Source: DATAGF01 sp963835685 (lineage in GTDB: Bacteria; Actinomycetota; Thermoleophilia; Miltoncostaeales; Miltoncostaeaceae). From it: a stretch of 64,000 nucleotides of DNA. Shown piece after piece: positions 18,262 to 27,415 of this stretch. The notes under the pieces were generated by a model. That model was not told the origin of the DNA. It searched no databases and saw only the letters and a list, made by a program, of their open reading frames with translations. Every line of letters starts with the position of its first letter. The stretch's first letter is position 1. The stretch lies in the NCBI GenBank assembly GCA_963835685.1, contig CAWIGI010000009.1, forward strand, positions 183,908 to 247,907. Reading direction: 5' to 3'. Position numbers and translations under genes: made by a program.

Positions 18262-19785
18262 TCAGGCGGGGGGCGATCCGTGCCCCCCGCCGCCCGGCGT
18301 CTCGATCCCGAGCACGTCTCCCGCGCGCAGGCGGCCGCGCCACTTCGAGGGCAGCTCACGCCCGTTGAGCGTCGTGCGCCCCGGCGCGCCATCGGCCCCC
18401 CCGAGCCGGCCCGCCGGGGCGCGGCGGCGCCGCTCGGCGATGACCGAGGCGTCGCAGTCGGCCAGGACCTCGAGCCGCCGCTCGACGCCGTCGCCCCCCC
18501 GATGCGCCCCGGCGCCGCCCGACCCGCGCCGCAGCCGGTACGCGGCGACGCGCAGGGGGTAGGCGGTCTCGAGCGCCTCCACCGGCGTGTTGAGGGTGTT
18601 GCTCATCGCCACGTGGACGCCGGAGGGGCCGTCTGCGCGCGACGAGGCCCCCTGGCCGCCGCCGATCGTCTCGTAGTAGGTGAAACCCGCCCCGCCGAGG
18701 GTGACGTTGTTCATGGTCCCCTGGCCCTGGGCGGGGACGTCGACCGCGCCCCCGAGGGCCGACATCACCGCGTCAACGATGCGGCTGGAGGTCTCGACGT
18801 TGCCGCCGGCGACGGCGGCGGGCGGGAGCGCGCAGACCAGGCTTCCGGGCGGGGCGATCACCTCGACCGGGGCGAAGGCGCCGGCCGAGGCCGGGATGTC
18901 GGGGTCGGTGAGCGCGCGGACCACGAAGTAGACCGCCGAGCGGGTGACGGCGGGGGGGCAGTTGCAGTTCCCCGGGCCGGCGGGGTCGGTGCCGGTGAAG
19001 TCGACGATCAGGCCGTCGCCGGCCACCGTCGCCGCGACCCTGATCCAGAGGTCGCCGTCCGCCACGCCGTCCCCCTCGAGGGCCTCTGCCGCCTCGTAGC
19101 GTCCGTCGGGCATCGCGGCGATGGCCGCGCGCGTGCGCCGCTCGGCGTACTCGAGGAGCGCCCCGAACGCCTCGCCGACGCGCCCGGCGCCATGCCGGGC
19201 GCCGACCTCCGCGAGCCGCCGCTCGGCCAGCCGGTGCGCGGCGAGCTGGGCCCGCACGTCGCCCTCGCGCTCGCCCGGCGTGCGGCTGTTCGCCAGCACG
19301 ATGTCGAGCACGTCGGCCACCAGCGCCCCACCCGCTGCGAGGCGCACGGGCGGGATCACCAGGCCCTCCTGCAGCAACTCGCGCGAGCCGGCGGGCATGC
19401 TCCCGGGCGCCATGCCACCCACGTCGGCGTGGTGCGCCCGCGTGACGGCGTAGGCGGCGACCTGTCCGTCGAGGGGGACCGCGGAGATCATCGTGAGGTC
19501 GGGCAGGTGGGTCCCCCCGCGATAGGGGTCGTTGACGAGCCAGACCTCGCCGGGGGCGGCGCCGCGGGCCCGTGCCGCCTCGACCGCCTCGGGCATGGCG
19601 CCCAGGTGCACGGGGATCGACGCGGACTGCACCACCATCCGGCCGCCGGCGTCGAAGATCGCCGTGCTGCAGTCGCGGCGCTCCTTGATGTTCGGGCTGA
19701 AGGCGCTGCGCACGAGCGCCGCCTCCATCTCCTCCGCGACGGCGCGCAGCGCGTTGGCCATGACCTGGAGGGTGACGGGATCCAT
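18262..19785 (-). CDS. Hydantoinase B / oxoprolinase family protein
   Basis: The 507-residue protein matches the hydantoinase-B/oxoprolinase B subunit: start MDPVTLQVMANALRAVAEEM, KERRDCSTAIFD, LVNDPYRGGTHLPD, TRAHHADVGGMAPGSMP, GNCNCPPAVT, GNVETSSRIVDAV and the Gly-rich GGGGHGSPPA tail. With the A subunit it forms a cytosolic ATP-dependent amidohydrolase acting on hydantoins, 5-oxoproline or, in relatives, acetophenone and acetone (carboxylases). The substrate cannot be told from sequence alone. Its ATG overlaps the A-subunit stop by one base (TGATG), indicating coupled translation. Confidence 0.9.
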   Translation of the reverse strand: MDPVTLQVMANALRAVAEEMEAALVRSAFSPNIKERRDCSTAIFDAGGRMVVQSASIPVHLGAMPEAVEAARARGAAPGEVWLVNDPYRGGTHLPDLTMISAVPLDGQVAAYAVTRAHHADVGGMAPGSMPAGSRELLQEGLVIPPVRLAAGGALVADVLDIVLANSRTPGEREGDVRAQLAAHRLAERRLAEVGARHGAGRVGEAFGALLEYAERRTRAAIAAMPDGRYEAAEALEGDGVADGDLWIRVAATVAGDGLIVDFTGTDPAGPGNCNCPPAVTRSAVYFVVRALTDPDIPASAGAFAPVEVIAPPGSLVCALPPAAVAGGNVETSSRIVDAVMSALGGAVDVPAQGQGTMNNVTLGGAGFTYYETIGGGQGASSRADGPSGVHVAMSNTLNTPVEALETAYPLRVAAYRLRRGSGGAGAHRGGDGVERRLEVLADCDASVIAERRRRAPAGRLGGADGAPGRTTLNGRELPSKWRGRLRAGDVLGIETPGGGGHGSPPA

Positions 19786-21707
19786 CAGGGGCTCCGCTCC
19801 AGCAGGATCCCGCCGATGGGGTCCTCCCGCGCCGACCATCCCTCGGCGACCCAGCAGGTCGCGCCGTCCATCGGGATCACCGCCGGGCCGGGGGCCGGGG
19901 GGCCGAGCTCCCGGGCCGGCAGGTCGGGGTCCGTCCCCGGCCGCTCGGCCGCCAGGCGCAGCGAGACGGCCTCGACCTCGCGTCCGGGCTCGGCGTCCCC
20001 GTAGCGCAGCTCGTGGGCGGCGTGGAAGGCGGTCGCCAGGGCTGCCTCCGGCGCAGCGGGGTCCCAGTCGACCGTGAGCGAGTGGCTCTGGCCGGCATAG
20101 CGGCAGTCGGCCGCGGCTCGCTGAGCCGCCCCGGGCAGCTCGTCGGCGGCCCGTGCGGCGAGCGGGGCGAGGAGGGCGGCGAGGTCGTCGCCCGCGTCGA
20201 CGCGCGCCAGCACCGTCTGGACGTAGTCGCGCCGCTCGCCGGCCATGACCAGGCCGAGCGCCGCCAGCACCCCCGCGGCCGGCGGCGCGACCACGCGCCG
20301 CACGCCGAGCTCCTCGGCGACCGCGCACGCGTGCAGGGGCCCGGCGCCGCCGAACGCGATCAGCGTCGCCTCGCGCGGGTCCTCGCCGCGCTCGACGCTC
20401 ACGAGCCGCAGCGCCCGGACCATCTCCTCGACCGCGACCGCCAGGATCCCCTCGGCGCAGGCCTCCAGCCCCATCCCGAGCTCGCCCGCGAGTGCCCCGA
20501 CCGCCTCCCGGGCGGCCGCCGGATCGAGCGTGATCGCGCCGCCGAGGGGCGCGTCGGCCGGCAGCCGGCCGAGCACCACGTTCGCGTCGGTCACCGTCGG
20601 GAGGGTGCCGCCGAGGCCGTACGCCGCCGGGCCGGGGCGCGCGCCCGCCGATCCGGGGCCCACGCGCAGCGCGCCTCCGGAGTCGGCCCAGGCGATGCTG
20701 CCGCCCCCGGCCGAGACCGTCACCACGTCGAGCATCGGCAGGTGCAGCGGGTGGCCCGCGATGACGGCCTCGCTGGTGCGCGCGGGGGCTCCGTCTCGCA
20801 CCAGCGCGACGTCGCACGAGGTGCCGCCCATGTCGAAGGTCAGGGCCAGCGGCGCGCCCTCGCGCGCGGCCAGGCGGGCGGCGCCGATGACGCCCCCGGC
20901 CGGGCCGCTCAGCACCGTCCACGCGGCGTGCTCGGCCGACGACTCGATGGGCAGCACCCCGCCGCTCGACTGCATGATCGCCGGCGCCGGCAGGCCGGCG
21001 GCGGCGGCGCGCTGTCCCAGGCGCTCGAGGTAGCTGCGCAGCACCGGCGTCAGGTAGGCGTCGACCGCCGTGGTCGAGAGGCGCTCGTACTCGCGGATCT
21101 CGGGCAGCACCTCGCTCGAGGCGCTCACGTGGACGCCGGGCAGGGCCTCGCGCAGCGCCGCGGCCACTGCCCGCTCGTGCTCGGGGTGCACGAACGAGAA
21201 GAGCAGGCCCACGGCGACGGCCTCGGCGCCGTCGGCCCGTACGGCCTCGACGGCGCGCCCGAGCGAGGCGGGGTCGAGCCGCCGGAGCACCCCCTCCGGG
21301 CCGCAGCGCTCGGCGACCTCGTGGCTGCGATCGTGCGGGATCAGCGGGGGAGGGTGGTGGACGTCGAGGCGGTAGAGCGACGCCCGGGTCTGGCGTCGCA
21401 GCTCGAGGAGATCGCCGAAGCCCTCGGTCGCCACCAGCGAGGTGCGGGCGCCCTTGCCCTCCAGCAGGGCGTTGGTGCCGACGGTCATGCCGTGTCCGAA
21501 GCGGACCACGTCGGACGGGCTCAGGCCCGCCGCGTCGAGGGCGGCCAGCACCGCCGCGACGACGGCCTCGCTCTGGTCGTCGGGGGTGGTCGGGACCTTC
21601 GCCGTGACGAGCCGGCCCCCCTCCACGACGGCGGCGTCGGTGAAGGTGCCGCCCACGTCAACGCCGACCAGCGCGCCTTCCGGCGCTGACGAGGGCGCAT
21701 CTATCAT
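19785..21707 (-). CDS. Hydantoinase A / oxoprolinase family protein
   Basis: The 640-residue A subunit begins with the ASKHA ATP-binding signature GVDVGGTFTDAAVV and has a second one, LTFDMGGTSCDVALV, as well as GHGMTVGTNALLEGKGA and IAFGGAGPLHACAVAEELG. It couples ATP hydrolysis to ring opening, in a complex with the B subunit encoded next. The two genes form a compact leftward operon with no obvious transporter or regulator attached, so the physiological substrate is open. A TAGAGT hexamer lies 9 bases upstream of the ATG and could serve as a -10 element. It is divergent from the secreted-protein gene at 21723, with a 15-base gap. Confidence 0.9.
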   Translation of the reverse strand: MIDAPSSAPEGALVGVDVGGTFTDAAVVEGGRLVTAKVPTTPDDQSEAVVAAVLAALDAAGLSPSDVVRFGHGMTVGTNALLEGKGARTSLVATEGFGDLLELRRQTRASLYRLDVHHPPPLIPHDRSHEVAERCGPEGVLRRLDPASLGRAVEAVRADGAEAVAVGLLFSFVHPEHERAVAAALREALPGVHVSASSEVLPEIREYERLSTTAVDAYLTPVLRSYLERLGQRAAAAGLPAPAIMQSSGGVLPIESSAEHAAWTVLSGPAGGVIGAARLAAREGAPLALTFDMGGTSCDVALVRDGAPARTSEAVIAGHPLHLPMLDVVTVSAGGGSIAWADSGGALRVGPGSAGARPGPAAYGLGGTLPTVTDANVVLGRLPADAPLGGAITLDPAAAREAVGALAGELGMGLEACAEGILAVAVEEMVRALRLVSVERGEDPREATLIAFGGAGPLHACAVAEELGVRRVVAPPAAGVLAALGLVMAGERRDYVQTVLARVDAGDDLAALLAPLAARAADELPGAAQRAAADCRYAGQSHSLTVDWDPAAPEAALATAFHAAHELRYGDAEPGREVEAVSLRLAAERPGTDPDLPARELGPPAPGPAVIPMDGATCWVAEGWSAREDPIGGILLERSP

Positions 21708-21722
21708 CGGCGCCGCACTCTA

Positions 21723-22845
21723 GTGTCCCGTCCCCCTGGAGTCCCCGTCCGCGCCCACGCAGCCGCCGCCGTCGCCGTCCCCCTCGCGGTCCTCGCCCTG
21801 ACCGCCACGACCGCCGCGGGCCTGCCCGCCCTGTCCGGGCCTCCGGGCGCGCTGCTGAGGGCCGTGCCCGCGGAGCTGTCGCCCGGGCCGCCGAACGGCG
21901 ACTTCGCCGCCGGGCTCGCCGGCTGGACCGTCCGAGGGCGGGAGGCGCCGCAGGCCCTCGGCATGGGCGTGCGCCTCAGGGCCAACACCACGCTGGTGTC
22001 GCCGGCCTTCGCCATCCCGGCGGGGGCTCAGGCGCTCGCCGTGACCGCGCGGGCGTCCTCCTCGTCGGCGCTCCTCGAGGTCCGCGCGCGCCCCGCCGAG
22101 GGCGGCCCCGACATCCCGCTCGGGACGCTCGAGCCCGGCCCGCGGGCCCGGCGGCTCGTCGTCGCGGCGGGGCCGGTGGCCGGCCGCGTCGCGAGCGTGG
22201 TGCTCGACCCGGTGCCGGCGCTGGGGGCGTCCGTTGAACGTCCTGCGGGTCGGGCCGGTGACCGCCCCGCTCCCCGGCTGGACGGCGGCACGCGGCGCGC
22301 CCGAGGTCGCCGGGCGTCCGGGCCGCCGGCTCCTGCGGGCCGCCGAGCCTCTGGAGCTGTCGTCTCCGGCCTTCCCGCCCGGCCCGGGCGCACGCGGGCT
22401 GCTCGTGGCGCTGCGCGGCGACGGCGTGCTCCGCGCGACCGCCGGGGGGCGGCGGGTCGCCGCCCGCGCGACAGGGACGTGGCGCGACGTGGTCGTGCCA
22501 CTCCGGTCGCGGACCCTGGCGACGCTCAGCCTCGACGCGCTGCCCGGCGGCGGGCCGATCGAGCTGCGCGACCTCGGCGTCGTGCTCCGCGCCACCCGCG
22601 CGGCCGGGCTGCGGGCGCGGCGGGCCGGGGGCCGGGTGCGCGTCGAGGCGCGGCTCGTCCCCGCGGGGGGGCGCCTGGCCGCCGAGCTGCGCGACGGTCG
22701 GGGGCGCCGGGTCGCGCGGGCGCGCTCGGACGCCGCCGGGCGCCTGCGGCTCAGCGCGCGGGCCGCCGGGGGGCTGACCCTGATCGTGCCGGGCGACCGC
22801 ACGCGCATCGGCGTCCGCGCCCGGTTATCGTTTGGCTCGTCCTGA
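21723..22845 (+). CDS. Secreted protein of unknown function, one frameshift
   Basis: Two frames give one protein of about 373 residues: frame one from GTG 21723, frame two from about 22234 to the stop at 22845. The joint is gtccgttgaac at 22229-22239, where one extra T breaks the continuous reading SVNVLRVGP. The N-terminus is a signal peptide (AVAVPLAVLALTATTAAG). NGDFAAGLAGWTV resembles the start of carbohydrate-binding-type jelly rolls, and the same kind of beta sandwich seems to recur in the second half. The C-terminus is Arg-rich with ADG/RGRRVAR turns. No enzyme motif is visible. Confidence 0.55.
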
Positions 22846-22889
22846 CCGCGAGCCCTGGACGCGGGGCGTCAGGGGAGGAGGGTTGCTCA

Positions 22890-23090
22890 ATGTCAGTCGC
22901 AAAGACCATCGAGCTCAGCGCGATCTCGCCGAACAGCTTCGAGGACGCCATCCGGGAGGCCATCACCAAGTCGGGTGAGAGCCTCCGCCACATCGAGGGC
23001 GCGTGGGTCAAGGAGCAGAAGGTCGTCATCGAGAACGGCGAGATCACGGGCTTCCAGGCGATCATCATCCTGACCTTCGTCATCGAGTAG
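22890..23090 (+). CDS. Dodecin family flavin-binding protein
   Basis: The 66-residue product has the dodecin layout: MSVAKTIELSAISPNSFEDAIREAI, a helix, then the strand HIEGAWVKEQKVVIENGEITGFQAIIILTFVIE. Dodecins form hollow 12-mers that store or buffer riboflavin/FMN in the cytosol. The Trp in GAWVKEQ sits where flavin-stacking aromatic residues occur in the family. The ATG is preceded by GGGAGGAGG at a normal distance. The gene ends 6 bases before the convergent SDR gene. A TATCGT hexamer at 22826-22831 could be its -10 element. Confidence 0.9.
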   Translation: MSVAKTIELSAISPNSFEDAIREAITKSGESLRHIEGAWVKEQKVVIENGEITGFQAIIILTFVIE

Positions 23091-23096
23091 GGCCGC

Positions 23097-23792
23097 TCAG
23101 AACTCCTGGGTGGTCGGGCGCATCAGGATCTCGTTGACGTCAACGTGGGGGGGTTGTCCGAGCGCGAACATCGCCGCCCGGGCGACGTCCTCCGGCGTCA
23201 GCTGCTCGCCGCCGACCGGGTCGTCGTAGAAGGGCGTCTCGACGGTCCCCGGCGAGAGCAGGGTGACGCGGACGCCGCTGCCGTGCAGCTCCTGGCGGGC
23301 CGCCTCCGCCATCGCGGTGACCGCCCACTTGGTGCACGAGTAGAGCGACCCCGGCACGACCTTGCGGCCGGCGACCGACCCGATCAGCAGGATGTGGCCC
23401 CGGCTCTCTCGCAGCGCCGCGAGGCTCGCCCGGATGGTCAGGGCGGCGCCGTAGACGTTCGTGAGCACCATCTCGCGCCAGTGCTCGGGCGACTCCTGCA
23501 GGAACCCCCGTTTGGCGCCGAAGCCCGCGCACGCGAAGGCGACGTCGATGCGGCCGAAGCGCTCCAGGGTCGCCGAGACCAGCCGCTCCTGGTCCCCCCA
23601 CCCGGTCACGTCGCAGGGAACCGCGAGCGCGCGGTCGGGCTCTCCGAGCTCGCGCGCGAGGCCGCCGAGGGGAACGGTCCTGCGGGCCGCCAGCGCGACC
23701 CGGTAGCCGGCCGCCGACGCGGCGCGGGCGGTCGCCGCGCCGATGCCGCTCGAGGCGCCGGTCACGGTGATCACGGGGCCGGTTTCGCTCAC
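23097..23792 (-). CDS. Short-chain dehydrogenase/reductase
   Basis: This 231-residue classical SDR shows the NAD(P)-binding TGASSGIGAAT motif (residues 11-20), CAGFGA, NVYGAALT, catalytic Ser in LLIGSVAGRKV, Tyr and Lys in SLYSCTKWAV, and the SPGTVETPF loop. Arg residues after the second strand (LAARR) favour NADP(H). Substrate is unknown. Its start overlaps the stop of the SPOR-domain gene by 4 bases, so it is the last gene of a three-gene operon. Confidence 0.9.
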   Translation of the reverse strand: MSETGPVITVTGASSGIGAATARAASAAGYRVALAARRTVPLGGLARELGEPDRALAVPCDVTGWGDQERLVSATLERFGRIDVAFACAGFGAKRGFLQESPEHWREMVLTNVYGAALTIRASLAALRESRGHILLIGSVAGRKVVPGSLYSCTKWAVTAMAEAARQELHGSGVRVTLLSPGTVETPFYDDPVGGEQLTPEDVARAAMFALGQPPHVDVNEILMRPTTQEF

Positions 23793-24646
23793 CCTTCGAT
23801 CCTCCTCGCGTAGGCGTCCGGGAAGTCCGAGCTCAACCTGCTCGCCTGGGCCGCGGCCGCGGCCTTGTCGGGATAGGTGCCGGAGAAGACGACCCAGTAG
23901 CCCGGCCGCAGACCGGGGAAGTCGGACGAGAAGAGCACGCCGGCCGGCTGGCCCGACGCGGCGACCCGCGACTTCGCCGCCCGCGCATCGGACTCGCTGC
24001 GCACCGAGGAGAGGACCGCTGTCCAGGCGGTCTCGCCGGCGGGCCAGTCCGAGGATCCCGTGCCGGGCGTCGGCGTCGTCTCAGGCTCGGTCTCTGTCGG
24101 GACGGTCTCATCGGTCGTGGCCGGCGCGGTGGTCGAGGGGCCCGTGACGGTCGGAAATCCGGTCACCGTCCCCGCCGTGCCGGTCGGCGCCGTGGGGGCG
24201 GTCGGCGCCGTGAACGAGGTGTCGGTCGGCAGCGGCCCCGTGACCGGCGGTGGGACGACCGTCGCGCCGCCGGTGGGCACGGTGACCGCGGTCGCGATCG
24301 ACGAGCTCGGGCCGCCCCCGTCCTCGTCGTCGCTGGCGACCGCGTACGCGAGGGCCCCAGCGCCGGCCCCGAGTACGATCATCGCGCCCGCGAGCAGGGC
24401 CAGCGCCTTGCGGCCCCGGCGCAGCCTGGGCGCGAGCGGCGTCGGCGAGCCGCACTCCAGGCAGTAGGTCTGGTCGGGCTCGAGCTCCGCGCCGCAGACC
24501 TCGCAGCGCGGGGCGGGCGGCGGGCCCTCCGGCTCGCCGTCGCCGCCGTCACCCCCCTCGCCTCCCCGGCTCCCGCCGGCGTCGCCCGCGTCGTCCGAGA
24601 ACCAGCGGTCGGCCTCCTCCCAGCCGGTGCGCTTCTCCTCGGTCAC
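23789..24646 (-). CDS. Zinc-ribbon membrane protein with C-terminal SPOR domain
   Basis: The 285-residue protein has an acidic Gly-rich N-terminus, a zinc ribbon CEVCGAELEPDQTYCLECG (residues about 48-66), one transmembrane helix (ALALLAGAMIVLGAGAGALAYAV), a long Thr/Pro-rich linker and a C-terminal SPOR-like domain with YWVVFSGTYPDKAAAAAQASRL. SPOR domains bind denuded peptidoglycan at division sites, so the C-terminus should lie outside the membrane while the zinc ribbon stays in the cytosol. GTG 24646 overlaps the upstream stop (GTGA), which fixes the start. Confidence 0.8.
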   Translation of the reverse strand: MTEEKRTGWEEADRWFSDDAGDAGGSRGGEGGDGGDGEPEGPPPAPRCEVCGAELEPDQTYCLECGSPTPLAPRLRRGRKALALLAGAMIVLGAGAGALAYAVASDDEDGGGPSSSIATAVTVPTGGATVVPPPVTGPLPTDTSFTAPTAPTAPTGTAGTVTGFPTVTGPSTTAPATTDETVPTETEPETTPTPGTGSSDWPAGETAWTAVLSSVRSESDARAAKSRVAASGQPAGVLFSSDFPGLRPGYWVVFSGTYPDKAAAAAQASRLSSDFPDAYARRIEG

Positions 24647-25260
24647 GCCTCGTCGGGCTCCCGAGGGGGATCGGGGGCGGGCGCGAGGGTCGCGGTCACC
24701 TGCTCGTCGCCCTCGGCCGCGGGGACGAGCCGGGCGCCGCACTGCCAGCAGAAGCGCGCCTCCGCGCGGAAGGGCGCGCGGCAGGCGATGCAGTGGCCGG
24801 CGACGTCGTCGCCCGGGGTGCGCCGGCGGCGCTCCTTGCGCTCGCGGTCGAGCTCCCCGAGGCGGGCGTCGATGTCGCGGACGGTGTCGTCGAGCATCGC
24901 CACCTCGCCGGCGCGGCGGCGCATGACCTCCTCGCCGAGCTGGTCGCGGCGGTAGAGCTCGAACGCCAGGCCGCCGAGGTGGTAGACGGCCTCCTCGCGG
25001 CTCGCCAGCAGCCGCCGCCGCTCGCGCCGCAGCTTCGCCGGGCCCTCGGCCCGCGGCGGGGGCGGGATGACCCCGGTCGGCTGCTCGACGGGACCGTCGC
25101 CGTTGTGAGCCGGCTCAGGTGGGCTCGACTCCTCGGAGGCCGCGCGCCGGCGGGGCATCCAGCGCCGCCAGGGGCTCGCGTCGGCGGGCGCCTCGGCCGC
25201 CGGATCGGGGGGCGCGTCGGCGGGGGGCGGCTGCGGGGTCTCCTCGGGGGGATCCGGCAT
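24643..25260 (-). CDS. Zinc-ribbon protein with coiled coil
   Basis: The 205-residue protein has a Pro/Ala/Glu-rich N-terminal third, a helical middle rich in Arg and Glu (KLRRERRRLLASREEAVYHL through DIDARLGELDRERKERRRR) that should form a coiled coil, and a C-terminal zinc ribbon CIACRAPFRAEARFCWQCG. No membrane segment is seen. It is the first gene of an operon with the SPOR protein, which also carries a zinc ribbon. The start at 25260 is chosen over the ATG at 25269 because TACCAT ends 7 bases before it. Confidence 0.7.
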   Translation of the reverse strand: MPDPPEETPQPPPADAPPDPAAEAPADASPWRRWMPRRRAASEESSPPEPAHNGDGPVEQPTGVIPPPPRAEGPAKLRRERRRLLASREEAVYHLGGLAFELYRRDQLGEEVMRRRAGEVAMLDDTVRDIDARLGELDRERKERRRRTPGDDVAGHCIACRAPFRAEARFCWQCGARLVPAAEGDEQVTATLAPAPDPPREPDEA

Positions 25261-25273
25261 CGCGGCCATGGTA
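25261..25273 (-). promoter_or_regulatory. Leaderless-type promoter of the zinc-ribbon/SPOR/SDR operon
   Basis: On the minus strand TACCAT (25273-25268) ends 7 bases before the ATG at 25260. The hexamer overlaps the alternative upstream ATG, which argues against using that ATG. Confidence 0.45.
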
Positions 25274-25348
25274 TCGGGATACCCCGCCGCCACCCGGACC
25301 CCTGCTACGGGCGCGGCGGGGTGCGTCCTCACGTCTCGGCCATCCGGA

Positions 25349-27125
25349 TCACGGGAGCGCGATGTCGTTGAAGCAGGGGCTGAACTCGGAGGTGCTGGTC
25401 CGGGAGCCCGCCTGCCGGAGCGGCGATGTCTCGATGCCGTCGGGCGGCGCAGTCGGGTCGAGCGCGCCCTCGCTGATCGTCGCGGTGCCGGTGGGGAACC
25501 AGAAGACCGGGAACCAGCGATCCGTGCCGAACGAGCCCGCCGCGTGGCCGCCCGCATCCGTGGTGACGGTCTCCCCGTGCAGGAAGCGCGTCCCCTCGCC
25601 GTAGCCGGAGGCGTCGCAGACGCGGTTGCCGAAGAACTCGACCCGGAAGCTGGTCGAGGGCAGGCTGTCGAGCGTCCAGTGGACCGTCAGCAGGTCGTCC
25701 TGGAAAGTCGCGCTCGTTGATGTGCGGGAAGTTCTGCCATTCGTTGGCGCCGGTGTCGGCGTCCAGGTCCTGGAGCGGGTCGTTGTCGGTGACACCGTCG
25801 GCCTCGAGGTCGATGCCCAGGTCCTCCTCGCGGTCGCCGTTTTTGAAGATGCTGTTGCCCAGGATCCGGTTGTTCGTGCCGCCCCAGACCTCGACCCCGT
25901 CAGCGCCGCTGTGGGCGATGAGGTTGCCCGAGCGGGGCTCGGTCCCGCCGATGAGGGTGCCGTCGGCGTCCAGGAAGACCCCGGACGCCGGGAACAGCGG
26001 GTTCTGCCCGTTGCGCATGGGCGCGCCGTTGGCGCCCACCCCGATCAGGTTCCCCTGCACGAGGTTGCCCCGCGCGTCGTCCGGCTCCTCGGCGGCGATG
26101 AAGACGCCCTCGTAGAAGCTGTCCGCGATGACGTTGCCCTCGCCCAGGACGGGCCCCCCGATGAGGTTGTCGCCGCCGCCCTCGATGTCGATGCCGTCGC
26201 GATTGCCGAGGGGCGTGTCCCCGGAGGCGTCGGTGCCGACGAGGTTGCCCTGGACGACGTTGCCGTCGGCGCCGTCGCCGCTCAGCTGGATGCCCTCGCC
26301 GTCCTGGCCCGAGATGAGGTTGCCCTCGCCCTCCACGCCGCCGCCGATGGTGTTCCCCGACGACTCGACGACCACGCCCCAGTGGTTCCCAATGGCCGCG
26401 TCGCCGGTGGCGTCGGTGCCGATGCGGTTGCCCTGGATCAGGTTCTCTGAGCCCGAGGTGATCTCGACGCCCACGAGGTTGCCCGAGATCAGGTTGCGAT
26501 CCTCCGGGGCGGGGCCGCCGATCAGGTTGTCGTCGCCCGTGATGTTGACGCCCAGGTGGTTGTAGACCTGGACCAGGCCGTCCGGGTCGGTGCCGATGTG
26601 GTTGCCGGCGATCCGGTTGCGGTCGCCCTCGACCAGGATCGCGGCCGCGGTGGTGTATGGGATGCTCGTGCTCGCGCCCCCGACCACGAGGCCCCGGATG
26701 TCGCTGTCGTCGGCGGCGATGTGGAGCGCGTCGTCCACGTCCTGCGCGTCGATCGCGATCTTCGGGGCCGCCGGCGCGCTCGCCGTCGCGGGGGTCGCGC
26801 CCGGCTGGCTGTAGCCGTCGATCGTCAGCGGATCGGTGATCTCCAGGGTTGACCTGGGCCGGATCGTGTGGGCGCCCGTGCCCGGGATGTCGAAGCGGAT
26901 CCTGTCGTGCCCCGGATTCGCGTTGGCCGCCTGGATCAGGAACGGGAGCGAGTGTGGATAGTCGGGGTTGGCGCCCAGAGGGTTGGTGGTGAACGGAGAG
27001 GTGGTGGTGCTGGTGACCGTGTAGGTGGTCGCGCCGGCCTGGCCCGCCGAGACGGCGAGGCCGATCGCGCCGAGCCCTGCGGCCACTGCCATCAGGCGGG
27101 CGGCGCCGCGGCGGGGTCTCATCAT
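25349..27125 (-). CDS. Secreted right-handed beta-helix protein, one frameshift
   Basis: The protein of about 590 residues starts with a signal peptide (MAVAAGLGAIGLAVSAGQAGA) after a basic MMRPRRG. From about residue 100 it carries many NLIGG/GNLISGN-type coils with intervening GNxIGTDxxG segments, typical of NosD/pectate-lyase-like parallel beta-helix proteins of cell surfaces. A C-terminal domain from about 460 reads LLTVHWTLDSLPSTSFRVEFF. The two frames join near 25703-25706, where one extra T (minus strand gactttcc) separates NERDF from QDDLL. AAGGGGGA precedes the ATG. Sugar binding or cell-surface adhesion is likely; an enzyme activity is not evident. Confidence 0.8.
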
Positions 27126-27205
27126 TCCCCCTTGCCGTGGACCCGTCGGGCCCGTTGCAGGGAGGGACGCCGACTCGACCGGTGCCATTCCCGCGCGCCC
27201 TGCGA

Positions 27206-27235
27206 TTGACGGGCGTCGCCGCGGATCCCTATAGT
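27206..27235 (+). promoter_or_regulatory. Sigma70-type promoter of the SAM-riboswitch transcript
   Basis: TTGACG at 27206-27211 and TATAGT at 27230-27235 are separated by 18 bases, a near-consensus vegetative promoter. Transcription should begin at about 27241, just before the riboswitch P1 stem. It is the best -35/-10 pair in the window. Confidence 0.8.
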
Positions 27236-27241
27236 GCGCCC

Positions 27242-27340
27242 AGCATCAAGAGCGGTGGAGGGACTGGCCCTGTGAAGCCGCGGCAACCAGCGCGAGAGCG
27301 CCAGGTGCCAATTCCATCAGGCGATTGCCTGGGAGATGCG
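27242..27340 (+). ncRNA. SAM-I (S-box) riboswitch aptamer
   Basis: The region contains the S-box conserved core: ATCAAGAG, GGTGGAGGGACTGGCCC, TGTGAAGCC and CGGCAACC, then GGTGCCAATTCC in the P3/P4 part. The P1 stem is closed by GCATC (27243-27247) with GATGC (27335-27339). The S-box binds S-adenosylmethionine and normally controls methionine, cysteine and SAM biosynthesis genes. Here it lies between a strong promoter and an intrinsic terminator, upstream of the threonine-synthase-like gene. Confidence 0.93.
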
Positions 27341-27370
27341 AGAAGCCGATCGGTACCCGCCTGTCGCCCT

Positions 27371-27393
27371 CGCCCTCCCGGGAGGGCGTTTTT
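27371..27393 (+). terminator. Riboswitch-controlled intrinsic terminator
   Basis: CGCCCTCCCGGGAGGGCG at 27371-27388 is a perfect palindrome forming a GC-rich stem, directly followed by TTTTT at 27389-27393. It sits about 30 bases after the SAM aptamer and 23 before the GTG, the expected place for the off-state hairpin of a transcriptional S-box switch. Confidence 0.9.
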
Positions 27394-27415
27394 CTTGGGG
27401 AGATCGGGAGGAACC

